This document shows, piece by piece, positions 54,576 through 63,277 of a stretch of 64,000 nt of DNA (position 1 is the stretch's first letter; every line of letters begins with the position of its first letter). Below the pieces are notes generated by a model, which ran no database searches, was not told where the DNA came from, and saw nothing but the letters and a program-made list of their open reading frames with translations. The stretch covers positions 558,001 through 622,000 of the forward strand of contig NZ_VFOU01000003.1 in assembly GCF_006716305.1 (NCBI RefSeq), given 5' to 3'. Position numbers and translations under genes: made by a program. The DNA comes from Enteractinococcus coprophilus. GTDB taxonomy: Bacteria > Actinomycetota > Actinomycetes > Actinomycetales > Micrococcaceae.

Positions 54576-55373
54576 TTATTTCCTCTCAGGTTCGCCCGTC
54601 ATTGAGCCCAGTAACTCTTGGACGCGCATTCCCAGTATACGCAGTTCTTTCATCTCGTCCAGTGTTAATTCAGGTCCAAGCCCTTCCTGCCAGGCTGAGA
54701 ACGTCGACTGCAATTTCATGAACTCCTGCACGATGTGAGATCCAGATTGTTTGAAATCCTCAGACATAATTCTGCTAAAAGACTCCACTAAATCCGCCCA
54801 ATCATGCATTAACCGAGTCCGAAGTTGAATTTCAATTTTCAAATCAGACGAAGGTTCTTTCACGATAAGGTGGACAGAGCGGTAGCCACTATCGCGCGGA
54901 GTAGCTACATAATCACGTTCACGATGAACGCGATTAGCGTATTCCCGACGAACCAACTCATGCAATACGTTCAGCTCATCGTAAGTTTCCACTACGACAC
55001 GGCACCCACCGATATCTTCCATCCTCGACAAGTCTGTGTTGTCCGGCCTCCGGAGCTTATTGATAATCGTTGGTAAACGCTTGAGACGGCTCGTAATTTG
55101 CGTGTCGAAATCCGTTCCGACACAGATGTCACGAAGCGTTTGTTCAACTCGACCCATCGGCTTACTGAAATGAGAACGATATAGGTCAATCACGGAGATA
55201 GCGCGCTGAAGAATGTCCTTATCAGTTTCCAACTCTGCCGGATCTTTTTCTGACGTTATCTCTATAGTTGCTGCTTCTGATTTCCGCATCACCTGTCGAA
55301 TTGCAGACCCTGCTTTTCGGACAGCAGATTTTGAAGGCAGTTTATCCAAATCTGCACTCTGTTGGTCTGTCAT
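54576..55373 (-). CDS. RelA/SpoT-domain nucleotide pyrophosphokinase (possible toxSAS)
   Basis: 265 residues with a synthetase domain only and no hydrolase, TGS or ACT domain. Motifs: RLKRLPTIINKLRR (96-109), MEDIGGCRVVV with Asp120, the G-loop DSGYRSVHLIV with Tyr164, and EIQLRTRLMHDWAD with Glu181. These build a (p)ppGpp-type active site. Single-domain enzymes either make alarmones or, in toxin forms, pyrophosphorylate tRNA or make (pp)pApp. The low-GC cassette and the 87-residue partner favour a toxin-antitoxin pair, but a housekeeping small synthetase is possible. Confidence 0.78.
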   Translation of the reverse strand: MTDQQSADLDKLPSKSAVRKAGSAIRQVMRKSEAATIEITSEKDPAELETDKDILQRAISVIDLYRSHFSKPMGRVEQTLRDICVGTDFDTQITSRLKRLPTIINKLRRPDNTDLSRMEDIGGCRVVVETYDELNVLHELVRREYANRVHRERDYVATPRDSGYRSVHLIVKEPSSDLKIEIQLRTRLMHDWADLVESFSRIMSEDFKQSGSHIVQEFMKLQSTFSAWQEGLGPELTLDEMKELRILGMRVQELLGSMTGEPERK

Positions 55374-55468
55374 ACATGCCCACGTACCAGAGCATTTACA
55401 CTTGAGCCTATTCTCACTCTACGCCCGACGATACCTGGCGCAGCTCATGTGAGATCTGTCCATAAGGA

Positions 55469-56416
55469 TTAGGTCCACGGAATATCGCCGAACTCCAGCA
55501 CAATGCGACCGCGGATGCCACCAGCTTCTAGCTTGCGGTGCGCTTCGGGTGCGTCTTCCATCTGCAGGACCTCGGCAACGCGGAGCGTGAGTACGCCGTC
55601 TTCCACCTGTTGGCGCAGCGCATCGAGTTTGGCTTGTTCTTTGGCGTAATCGACCACCCAAATCGGTTGGAAGATCACGCCGCGATCGCGTTCGCCTTTG
55701 GCCCCGCGAATAGTAATCACAGTGCCACCATCTTTGACGGCGGGCAGAATCTCATCTTCCATGACTGCAGCATCGATCACGGCGTCAACACCTTTTGGAA
55801 ATTCGGTGCGCACAGCATCCGGAAACGTCTCGCCACGCAGTTTGACGATATCGGCACCCAAAGACAGGACCAGTTCGTCGTCGGCTTCAGAAGTATCCGC
55901 CATGACCACCAGGCCATCGGCCTTGGCCAACTGAACAACATAGCCACCCAGCACTCCGGCGGCACCGGTGACCACCAGGGTCGAACCTTCCGGCAGATTC
56001 AGCGTATCCAGTGCCAGACGAGCGGTCAGCCCGTTCATCGGCAAGGTGCAGGCTTCAGCAAATGTGGCACCCTCTGGCATCCGCGCCACAGATTCAACCG
56101 GCACCACAACGCGCTCGGCATAGGCGCCGTATGCGCCGTCGGGCACCACAATGGCCATGACTTTGTCGCCCACGGTCAGATCGGTGTCGGCGTTGGAGTC
56201 GATAGCTTCGATCATGCCGGCCACATCCATCCCCGGCACAAAGGGCCCCTCTTTGCCCTCGGTCCGGGATCCGGCGCGGCGCACGGTGTCGGTGGGACTG
56301 ACCGCGGCGGTTTGGACGCGAATGAGTACTTCGCCCTCACCAACTTCTGGGTCTGGGAGCTCCACAACGTGTAAAACTTCTGGGCCGCCTGGGGTATCAA
56401 ATGCAACTGCTTTCAT
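55469..56416 (-). CDS. Quinone oxidoreductase-like MDR enzyme
   Basis: 315 residues from ATG 56416, the usual start (MKAVAFDTPGG). NADP site VVTGAAGVLGGYVVQLAK lies in mid-protein, and the zinc-ligand cysteines of alcohol dehydrogenases are absent, as in the quinone-reductase branch. It reduces quinones or enones with NADPH. Its last codons are repeated at 54174-54218, which marks the insertion of the cassette next to its 3' end. Confidence 0.82.
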   Translation of the reverse strand: MKAVAFDTPGGPEVLHVVELPDPEVGEGEVLIRVQTAAVSPTDTVRRAGSRTEGKEGPFVPGMDVAGMIEAIDSNADTDLTVGDKVMAIVVPDGAYGAYAERVVVPVESVARMPEGATFAEACTLPMNGLTARLALDTLNLPEGSTLVVTGAAGVLGGYVVQLAKADGLVVMADTSEADDELVLSLGADIVKLRGETFPDAVRTEFPKGVDAVIDAAVMEDEILPAVKDGGTVITIRGAKGERDRGVIFQPIWVVDYAKEQAKLDALRQQVEDGVLTLRVAEVLQMEDAPEAHRKLEAGGIRGRIVLEFGDIPWT

Positions 56417-56719
56417 ACTGGGCAGACTACCCGGTGAATCTGGGCAGTTCCTAGCAGTGTCAGACTGTTGAGCACACCACATAGGCCACAGATCGAGGGG
56501 CTAGACGACCGTGCGTGGCCAGAAGAATCTTGACGAGGATCCTTAGACAGATGGTTTGAACAATCCCTCCACCCTCACTGACAGTCGAATCAACTACTCG
56601 GGTGCAAGCCATTGCGCCAACGGTAGCCGCAAAAGCGTCTTCGGTTGACTCTTTCAGTGACCAGACACCGGACTGTTTTTCGCCTGTTTATGGCCCGAGA
56701 TCAGTCGTAGACTTGGGGC
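56417..56719. other. Intergenic region
   Basis: About 300 bases holding the promoter of the quinone-reductase-like gene and possibly of the next frame. No distinct element seen. Confidence 0.4.
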
Positions 56720-56968
56720 ATGAAGTGGAGCGCCGCTGAAATTGAAAAGGCCCTGCTTGCGCTCAATGACGACGAACGGAAAGCAGTCCTCTACAGCGTG
56801 CTGCGCAACATCGACAAGACAGATACCAGTGATAAAGGCACTGATCAGGCGTGGCATAAAGAACTGCTGCGGAAGCTTCAGGACAATCATCAAGGAGCTT
56901 TGATCGATGCGCTTGAAGAGCACGCACAGCTTCGTTCAGATATGTCGTCGCTGCGCCAGTGGCGCTAA
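56720..56968 (+). CDS. Small helical protein, unknown
   Basis: 82 residues, mostly charged helix: MKWSAAEIEKALLALNDDER then LYSVLRNIDKTDTSDKG. The start resembles short addiction-module proteins that begin with such an ExEKALLAL helix, but the rest does not match clearly. A GGGG run precedes the ATG closely. No toxin gene is evident next to it. Confidence 0.45.
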   Translation: MKWSAAEIEKALLALNDDERKAVLYSVLRNIDKTDTSDKGTDQAWHKELLRKLQDNHQGALIDALEEHAQLRSDMSSLRQWR

Positions 56969-57348
56969 CCAACCATACGCATCCGCTACCTCGTTAAGAG
57001 AGAGCACATGCAGTGAGTTGTTCGACACCTTCCGAGACGCCCACTCTTTGCTGATGATCGGTCAAGGGTTGGTCGCGCCGTCGAGTCGCGCGCTACTGCA
57101 AGACCTTGATCAGCGTGCGCTCAGCTCGAATGCCGAAGGTGTGTTTTCCCTGACCTTTGACTAACTCGCCCTTTGCGGGCACAAATCATTATGAAACCCT
57201 AAACACGGGTTGTTCGCGAGCACATCCTGGCGTACTTTTCTTACTAACAGCCTTCTCCCGCTCCCACGCACCGCAGGGGTATCTGCTGCCGTTGTAAGAA
57301 CTTATCATCGGCGATACCTACTCGACCGCCCCACAGAAAAGACCGCAC
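56969..57348. other. Region with weak or decayed coding
   Basis: About 380 bases. A plus-strand frame of about 50 codons ending at 57164 (FDTFRDAHSLLMIGQGL...) reads like protein but has no start or known family, so it may be a gene remnant. The rest presumably holds the promoter of the next gene. Confidence 0.35.
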
Positions 57349-58224
57349 ATGCGTATCGCAAATGTTAATCACCGCGCAACCCTGACCGATGGCGACCGCC
57401 ACCTGGATATTCACGTCGCCTCCGAGGGCGCCTTCGGCCCCGACCCGATGGACATTTATACTCGCTGGGCAGACTTCACCGCCTGGGCCGCCACGATCAC
57501 CACCCGAGAGATTTCTAACGGCTTCAAAGCTAAATCCGTGGACATCCTGGCACCATCTCCCAGGCCGCGCCAGATCTTTGCGATCGGGGTGAACTACCGC
57601 GACCACGCCGATGAGGCCGCCATCCCGTACCCGGAGAACCTGATCGTCTTCACCAAGTTCCAGTCCTCCCTGGCAGGCGCCGACGTCGACGTCATCATTC
57701 CCGACGTCGAACAAGGCGAAGTCGATTATGAAACCGAACTCGTGGTGACCATCGGGCGCGAAGCGCACAAGGTGTCTGAAACCAACGCCCTGGACTACGT
57801 TGCCGGTTACTCGGTTGGCCAGGATTTGTCCGAGCGCAGCATCCAGCTGCGCCCACCGGTCCCGCAGTTCTCGCTGGGCAAGTCGTTCCCAAACTTCAGC
57901 CCTGTTGGCCCCGCCGTCGTCACCCTCGATGAATTCGAAGACCCCAACGCGCTGCGCATCTCCGCGGTGCTGGAGGGCCCCCAAACCGAAGAACACGGCG
58001 GCTCCTGGACGGTCCAAGACGGCACCACCGCATCAATGGTGTTCCCGGTGGCCAACATTATCGCCGATCTGTCGCAGGTCGTGACCCTTTTCCCGGGCGA
58101 TTTGATCTTCACCGGCACTCCGGCCGGGGTTGGCAAAGCTCACGGCATCGCGATGCAACCCGGTAACGTATTGACCTCAACGCTTGAAGGTGTCGGCTCG
58201 ATCCGCAATACCTTCATCAAATAA
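57349..58224 (+). CDS. Fumarylacetoacetate hydrolase family protein
   Basis: 291 residues. The FAH C-terminal fold is shown by PRPRQIFAIGVNYRDHADE, the metal-ligand stretch VDYETELVVTIG (two Glu/Asp), GQDLSERSIQ, SFPNFSPVGPAVV, and FTGTPAGVG. Members cleave or decarboxylate acylpyruvates and related 2,4-dioxo acids with Mg2+. Acetoacetyl-CoA synthetase follows 21 bases later, so release of acetoacetate is a good guess for the reaction. Confidence 0.85.
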   Translation: MRIANVNHRATLTDGDRHLDIHVASEGAFGPDPMDIYTRWADFTAWAATITTREISNGFKAKSVDILAPSPRPRQIFAIGVNYRDHADEAAIPYPENLIVFTKFQSSLAGADVDVIIPDVEQGEVDYETELVVTIGREAHKVSETNALDYVAGYSVGQDLSERSIQLRPPVPQFSLGKSFPNFSPVGPAVVTLDEFEDPNALRISAVLEGPQTEEHGGSWTVQDGTTASMVFPVANIIADLSQVVTLFPGDLIFTGTPAGVGKAHGIAMQPGNVLTSTLEGVGSIRNTFIK

Positions 58225-58245
58225 CCACCTCCGAAGGACACCTCG

Positions 58246-60243
58246 ATGACGCACTTGGCGACACCGCCGGTCACCTGGCAGCCCACCAACCCGGCGAACA
58301 CCCAGATGTTTCGGTTTGCCCACTGGCTCACCGACACCCACGGTGTGGATGTGGGGCCGTTAATTACCGACGACGGCGAGATGGCCCCCGGCCTATTCCG
58401 GCGGCTGCACGCCTGGTCGATTCATGAGCTGCCAGTGTTTTGGGATGCGGTGCGCGAATACTTTGGGGTGTTAGGCGATGGCTTCGATACCGCAGCACTG
58501 ACCAACCCGACCATGCCCGGGGCGGTCTGGTACCCGCAGGCGCGCGTAAATTTAGCCGAAAACGTGCTCGAACGCACCCGGGAATTGGTCGAAGACGATG
58601 CGACCGCCCTGGTCAATATCGATGAGAACAACCGCATCCACACCGTATCCTGGCAGCAATTACGCACCCGCGTCCACGGGCTGGCCGAGCAACTGCGCGA
58701 ACTCGGGGTCCAACCCGGGGATCGGGTCGCGGCCGTGTTGCCGAATAATGCCGAAGCCATCATCGGGCTGTTGGCCAGTGCCACGATCGGTGCGGTGTGG
58801 ACGATCAACTCACCAGATCTGACCCCCACCGCAACGCTGGCCCGACTGCGCCAGCTGGAACCCGCAGTGTTAATTACCACCGGCGGCTACACGTTCAACG
58901 GCAGGCACTTTGACCTGGCCAACTACAACGCCGAACTGCGTGCCGGGCTGCCCAGCGTGGACCACCACCTGGACATCGCAGACTACCGCCAAGCACCGTC
59001 CGGCCCAGTCGATTACCTGCGCGGGACCTTTGACCACCCGCTGTGGATCTTGTTCTCCTCCGGGACCACTGGCGATCCCAAAGGCATCGTCCACGGCCAC
59101 GGCGGCATGCTGCTGGAGTCGCTCAAAGGCCAAGGCTTACACCAGGACATGACGCCCGCCGACCGCTACTATGTTGCCGCCAATACCTCGTGGATGGTCT
59201 GGAACACCTTGGTCCAGGCGCTGGCCGTCGGCGCCTCCGTCGTCGTCTACGGCGGCTCCCCCAAAATCAACGGCGCCGCCCGGCAATTTGAAGTCATCGC
59301 CGCCACCGACACCACCCGGTTCGCCGTCGGCGCTCCGTATCTCACCATGGTCGAACGCTCCGGGATCATCCCCGCCGAGCGATGGGATCTCACGGGCCTG
59401 AAATCCATCCTGTCCACCGCCGCTCCCCTGCCCGAATCCACCTGGCGCTGGGTCCACGAGCACGTCAATCCCGTCGTCCGGCTTGGCTCCGATTCCGGTG
59501 GCACCGACATCTGCTCCGGCTTCGTCGGCACCAACCCGCTGGAGCCCATCCACCTGGGCGAGCTACAAGGCCCGATGCTCGGGGTGGCCGCAAAATCCTT
59601 TGACGACGACGGCCACGAGGTCTTTAACGAAGTCGGCGAACTCGTTATCACCGAACCGATGCCCTCAATGCCCTTGTATTTATGGAACGACGCCGACGGC
59701 GAGCGCTACCGCGACACCTACTTCAACCGGTTCCCCGCAACCGAGGCATTCCCGCACGGGGTGTGGGCGCAGGGTGACTGGGTCATCCAGACCTCGCGGG
59801 GCAGCTTTATCGTCGAGGGCCGTTCCGATGCCACGCTCAACCGCCAGGGCGTGCGACTGGGGACCGCAGAAATCTACGCAGCCTTGAGCTACATACCCGA
59901 GGTCGAGCAATCCACGGTGATCGGCGTCGAACAACCCGGCGGCGGGTACTGGATGCCACTATTCGTCCAACTGGCTGAAGGTACTGAACTGACCGACGAA
60001 CTGCAGGACCGCATCGCAGACACAATTCGCACGCAAGCATCAATGCGTCACGTGCCCGATGAAATCATCTCGATGGCCGATATCCCGGTCACCCACAGTG
60101 GTAAACGCATCGAAGTCCCGCTGAAGAAACTGTTCATCCGGGGCACGGCTGATGTGGTGAACCAGGACGCAATCGCCAACCCTGCGTCGCTGACGGAATT
60201 CGTGCAATTAGCTCAGCGTCGCGCCATTGGAGCGCCGGAATAG
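58246..60243 (+). CDS. aacS: Acetoacetyl-CoA synthetase
   Basis: 665 residues, the family's length. The N-terminal signature LHAWSIHELPVFWDAVREYF, the AMP-binding loop LFSSGTTGDPKGIVHGHGG, DSGGTDICSGF, and a C-terminal GKRIEVPLKKL with the catalytic lysine region identify it. It activates acetoacetate to acetoacetyl-CoA using ATP, and 3-hydroxybutyrate analogues may also react. GAAGGA precedes the ATG. It forms an operon with the FAH-family gene and ends before a terminator hairpin. Confidence 0.9.
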   Translation: MTHLATPPVTWQPTNPANTQMFRFAHWLTDTHGVDVGPLITDDGEMAPGLFRRLHAWSIHELPVFWDAVREYFGVLGDGFDTAALTNPTMPGAVWYPQARVNLAENVLERTRELVEDDATALVNIDENNRIHTVSWQQLRTRVHGLAEQLRELGVQPGDRVAAVLPNNAEAIIGLLASATIGAVWTINSPDLTPTATLARLRQLEPAVLITTGGYTFNGRHFDLANYNAELRAGLPSVDHHLDIADYRQAPSGPVDYLRGTFDHPLWILFSSGTTGDPKGIVHGHGGMLLESLKGQGLHQDMTPADRYYVAANTSWMVWNTLVQALAVGASVVVYGGSPKINGAARQFEVIAATDTTRFAVGAPYLTMVERSGIIPAERWDLTGLKSILSTAAPLPESTWRWVHEHVNPVVRLGSDSGGTDICSGFVGTNPLEPIHLGELQGPMLGVAAKSFDDDGHEVFNEVGELVITEPMPSMPLYLWNDADGERYRDTYFNRFPATEAFPHGVWAQGDWVIQTSRGSFIVEGRSDATLNRQGVRLGTAEIYAALSYIPEVEQSTVIGVEQPGGGYWMPLFVQLAEGTELTDELQDRIADTIRTQASMRHVPDEIISMADIPVTHSGKRIEVPLKKLFIRGTADVVNQDAIANPASLTEFVQLAQRRAIGAPE

Positions 60244-60253
60244 TTAAAAGACT

Positions 60254-60280
60254 GAGGCCCCGGAGTTGCTCCGGGGCCTC
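60254..60280. terminator. Terminator hairpin, part of repeat copy 1
   Basis: GAGGCCCCGGAG and its exact complement around TTG, 10 bases after the aacS stop. On the minus strand AGTCTTTT follows, so it could also terminate leftward transcription. Confidence 0.8.
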
Positions 60281-60380
60281 ACGCTCTCACTCACACCTTG
60301 AAGAGGTAATACCTACTCTAAGAAGACTTGCTGACCGCAGGCTTGAGTTTCACTCAAATTCTCAAGTGAAACAGCTGGGA
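60254..60380 (-). repeat. Hairpin-ended repeat, copy 1
   Basis: First of three related ~130-base elements (others at 60452-60595 and 60996-61132). Each has a GC-rich hairpin, then TCACTCACACCT, an AGGTAATACCT-type mini-hairpin, CTCTAAGAA and a conserved tail. Copy 1 is the most diverged. The orientation is given as minus because T-runs follow the hairpin on that strand in copies 1 and 3. Confidence 0.7.
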
Positions 60381-60451
60381 ATTCCCTCACAGCGACTGCG
60401 AGCGCCACGCCATATGCCAACTCGGCGCCCCTGAGGGGTCTGTTCATGGCT

Positions 60452-60595
60452 GAGGCCCCGGGACTGGAACCCGGGGCCTCAACACTCTCATCACTCACAC
60501 CTCGAAGAGGGTAATACCCACTCTAAGAAACGTTCCTGGCGGCAAGCTTGCGTTCCGCTCAAATTCACGCATGAACGCCCTGAGAAAATGCTGGG
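60452..60595 (-). repeat. Hairpin-ended repeat, copy 2
   Basis: Hairpin with stem GAGGCCCCGGG and loop ACTGGAA, then the shared body. The mini-hairpin is GGGTAATACCC where copy 1 has AGGTAATACCT, so both sides of a base pair changed together, as expected for a structured RNA. Confidence 0.72.
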
Positions 60596-60909
60596 TATGG
60601 CAAATTCGGCGCAGGCGACGTCGCGCATCTCACTGGTCTCTACAGCAGACCAACAATTCCCGATGATGACTCATTTACGCAAACCCAGACTCAGTCCCTG
60701 ATTATCGACTTCAAGCAGAACTGCCGAATACAAATATCGACCAACTCGCCCAGCAGGTCAACCGCTGGATCGGCAATGACGTTCGGCCTCTGGTGTATTT
60801 CGAGTCCGAAGTTAAACCAGCACCCATATTCGATTCAATTCTGCGAGAGGGCCTCCCGATTTCAGGCAATCCGAACTGGTTGCGGGCGCATCTACAAAGA
60901 AGAAAGTAG
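60596..60909 (+). pseudogene. Nucleotidyltransferase-domain (MNT) antitoxin-like remnant
   Basis: Two frames must be joined. One carries GDVAHLTGLYSRPTIPDDDSF (about 60614-60680), the other QLAQQVNRWIGNDVRPLVYF and later FDSILREGLPISGNPNWL, ending in TAG at 60907-60909. This pattern matches the C-terminal part of MNT nucleotidyltransferase-domain proteins from HEPN-MNT pairs. The active site would have been upstream and is missing, so the gene is dead. No HEPN partner survives. Confidence 0.5.
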
Positions 60910-60995
60910 TTCGCATGACAGCAACACGTGGTGGCGTGACCATCTCGCGGATGAATCCTGCGACTGACTCTCAACCGAAAGCTCAAAAATGACGG

Positions 60996-61132
60996 AAGGC
61001 CCCGGGACTGGAACCCGGAGCCTCACGTCTTCATCACTCACACCTTGAAGAGGTAGTCCCTACTCTAAGAAACGTTCCTGACGACCAGCTTGCGTTCCGC
61101 TCAAAATCCCGCATGAACAATCTGAGAAAAGT
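60996..61132 (-). repeat. Hairpin-ended repeat, copy 3
   Basis: Closest to copy 2, sharing CTCTAAGAAACGTTCCTG and CTTGCGTTCCGCTCAAA. On the minus strand the hairpin is followed by a TTTTT run. It is separated from copy 2 by the MNT-like remnant. Confidence 0.72.
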
Positions 61133-61436
61133 CTGCGAGCGCGGAGGCTCTCAAGGTTTTGCGTCGACGTCTGCGATCACGGGCTGGCGTAGAGTGTGCG
61201 AAGTTTATCGGGCGAACGTCGCCCAGTCGCGCTGGAGGGTTCTTGGCCCCGGCTTGAGGCGGTGCGTTCTCGAAGACTTCGGTGGCCTTCCATTCTGGAG
61301 CCATGATCATCATGGTCCATTGCCACTTGGATTTATCGCGCCTGCTGATAAATTTCATCTCGTAGGCCACCGGGTATAACGCCTCTAGCGTCTGAGCATA
61401 CTCCGGTGAGGTGTTCGGATCGCGGGAAAACATCAA
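61133..61436 (-). pseudogene. GyrI-like effector-binding domain remnant
   Basis: Reading leftward from 61436: FSRDPNTSPEYAQTLEALYP, then VAYEMKFISRRDKSKWQWTM and MIMAPEWKATEVFE. DPNTSPEYxxxxEALYxVAY is the hallmark of GyrI-like small-molecule-binding domain proteins. The N-terminal part is missing upstream and the C-terminal part loses the family pattern after about 70 residues, where it enters sequence near repeat copy 3. The copy is truncated at both ends. Confidence 0.65.
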
Positions 61437-61499
61437 TGGCCATGTGTCTTATGGCGCCGTTTTACGTCATGACAGTACAGCTAAGTCGTCTTATAACTG

Positions 61500-61528
61500 T
61501 TGACACCAAATTATGCGTCTCATAGGCT
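61500..61528 (+). promoter_or_regulatory. Predicted promoter of MFS gene
   Basis: TTGACA and TAGGCT are separated by 17 bases. This is about 60 bases ahead of the start region of the OFA-type MFS gene. Confidence 0.6.
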
Positions 61529-61585
61529 CAGCTTGAATTTATGATGTAATCTTATTGACTTTCATACTCACAACGAGAGGACGCT

Positions 61586-62929
61586 ACGACCAGCGTATTA
61601 GATAAGTCCGCAATAGTGGCGCCTAGAACGTTCAACCGGTGGTTTATCCCTGCCGCTGGGTTGGCCATCCACTTATGTATCGGTCAGGTCTATGCATTTA
61701 GTGTCTTCAAAATCCCGCTGATGTCACGTTTCGACGTTGGTGAGGTCTCGGTCGGTTGGATCTTCTCGGTGGCTATTGCCATGCTGGGCCTGTCGGCAGC
61801 ATTTGGTGGCACCTGGGTCGAAAAAGCCGGTCCTCGAAAGTCGATGATCGTCGCCGGAACGGCATGGGTGCTGGGCTTCTTTATCGCTGCGGTTGGCATT
61901 GCGACGGGTCAGCTGTGGATGGTTTACTTCGGATACGGCTTTATTGGCGGCATCGGATTAGGGATTGGGTATATTTCGCCGGTTTCTACACTGATGAAAT
62001 GGTTCCCCGACCGGCCCGGTCTGGCAACTGGGCTTGCCATCATGGGCTTTGGTGGCGGTGCGCTGATCGCAAGCCCGATGTCCAGCTCCCTCATGGCGCT
62101 GTTCGGGGGCGGCACCGAAACCGAAAACCTTGCCGCCGGCCTCGTCCCAACCTTCATCACACTGGCCATTAGCTATGCCTTTATTATTGCCGCCGGCGCC
62201 TATGTCATCCGCCTGCCCCACCCGGACTGGAAACCAGAGGGCTGGGACCCCTCGACTGTCGATGCAGCCCCGATGCAGACCAAACTCAACGTCTCAGCGA
62301 ACCAGGCGCTGAAAACCCCGCAGTTCTGGTTTTTGTGGATCATCCTGTTTACTAACGTCACCGCCGGTATTGGGATTTTGGAAAACGCTGCCCCGATGAT
62401 CCAGGACTACTTCCCCGGCGTCACCGCCGCAGCAGCCGCCGGGTTCGTTGGCATCCTGTCGCTAGCCAACATGGCCGGTCGCTTCGTCTGGTCCACCACC
62501 TCGGACTACATCGGCCGCAAGAACATCTACCTGGTCTACCTGGGCGTCGGTGTGCTGCTGTACCTTGTCCTGGCATTCTTTGGTGGCGGATCGTTGATCC
62601 TGTTCATCCTCGCAGCGGTCTTCATCCTGTCGTTCTACGGCGGTGGCTTCTCCACCATTCCGGCCTATCTAAAAGACATGTTCGGCTACTACCAGGTCGG
62701 CGCAATCCACGGTCGCCTCCTCACCGCCTGGGCGGCAGCCGGTATCGCCGGACCGCTAATCGTCAACAGCGTGGTCGAATCTCAGGCCAAGGCTGGTGCC
62801 GCAGGCCCCGACCTGTACACGGTGTCCATGTTCATCATGGTCGGCCTACTGGCCGTCGGGTTGCTCGCGAACATTCTGATGCGCCCAGTCGCCGAAAAAC
62901 ATACCATCGAATACGACCTGCACCACTAG
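61586..62929 (+). CDS. OFA-family MFS transporter (oxalate/formate antiporter-like)
   Basis: 437-447 residues and 12 spans. The OFA pattern is clear: WFIPAAGLAIHLCIGQVYAF in helix 1, GGIGLGIGYISPVSTLMKWF and PDRPGLATGLAIMGFGGGAL. It exchanges or imports small carboxylates. Initiation is odd: AGAGGA precedes an in-frame ACG (61586), where ACG-ACC-AGC-GTA would follow an expected ATG; the first standard start is GTG 61616, with no ribosome site. A 51-residue membrane peptide gene follows nine bases after the stop. Confidence 0.82.
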   Translation, partial: TTSVLDKSAIVAPRTFNRWFIPAAGLAIHLCIGQVYAFSVFKIPLMSRFDVGEVSVGWIFSVAIAMLGLSAAFGGTWVEKAGPRKSMIVAGTAWVLGFFIAAVGIATGQLWMVYFGYGFIGGIGLGIGYISPVSTLMKWFPDRPGLATGLAIMGFGGGALIASPMSSSLMALFGGGTETENLAAGLVPTFITLAISYAFIIAAGAYVIRLPHPDWKPEGWDPSTVDAAPMQTKLNVSANQALKTPQFWFLWIILFTNVTAGIGILENAAPMIQDYFPGVTAAAAAGFVGILSLANMAGRFVWSTTSDYIGRKNIYLVYLGVGVLLYLVLAFFGGGSLILFILAAVFILSFYGGGFSTIPAYLKDMFGYYQVGAIHGRLLTAWAAAGIAGPLIVNSVVESQAKAGAAGPDLYTVSMFIMVGLLAVGLLANILMRPVAEKHTIEYDLHH

Positions 62930-62938
62930 GAGTACACC

Positions 62939-63094
62939 ATGAGCAGCTCACAGCACTTTCTTGACACCGTCACCGACGAAGTCACCCAAACCTACCGAAC
63001 CATCGCCGTCATCCTGGCGTTGATCGTGATCATGGGCCTGGGCTACGGACTGGTCGACACCGCAATTAAAGCCGCCGCGTTATTCACCGAGTAG
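62939..63094 (+). CDS. Small membrane subunit accompanying MFS transporter
   Basis: 51 residues: a polar start, then one hydrophobic helix (about 21-42, TIAVILALIVIMGLGYGLVD) and a short end AAALFTE. AGGAG lies seven bases before the ATG. Short one-helix proteins that end in a KAAALF-like motif commonly follow OFA-type transporters and are described as small subunits; a stabilising role is inferred. Confidence 0.72.
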   Translation: MSSSQHFLDTVTDEVTQTYRTIAVILALIVIMGLGYGLVDTAIKAAALFTE

Positions 63095-63277
63095 ACAACG
63101 TCACCACTGGATAGACCGTGCCGTAGCCGCGCCTAAGAGCATCTTGAGCGGTCAGTCGATGCTAAGAACCTACGGCAAGAGCGTAAGCTGGCAGGTCAAC
63201 CTGTTTGGTCGGTGGTGGGGCTGACAGCTGCCCTTGATGATTTTGCCAAACGCGCAGGAAACCGCCTCCTGTGCTGA

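Noticed and set aside
60460-60475. A T-loop-like TTCCAGT between CCCGGG arms (minus strand) suggesting a tRNA T-arm
   Set aside because: No acceptor, D or anticodon arm is present around it; it is the loop of the repeat hairpin.
60254-61132. CRISPR array
   Set aside because: Only three long diverged repeats with unequal spacing and no cas genes.
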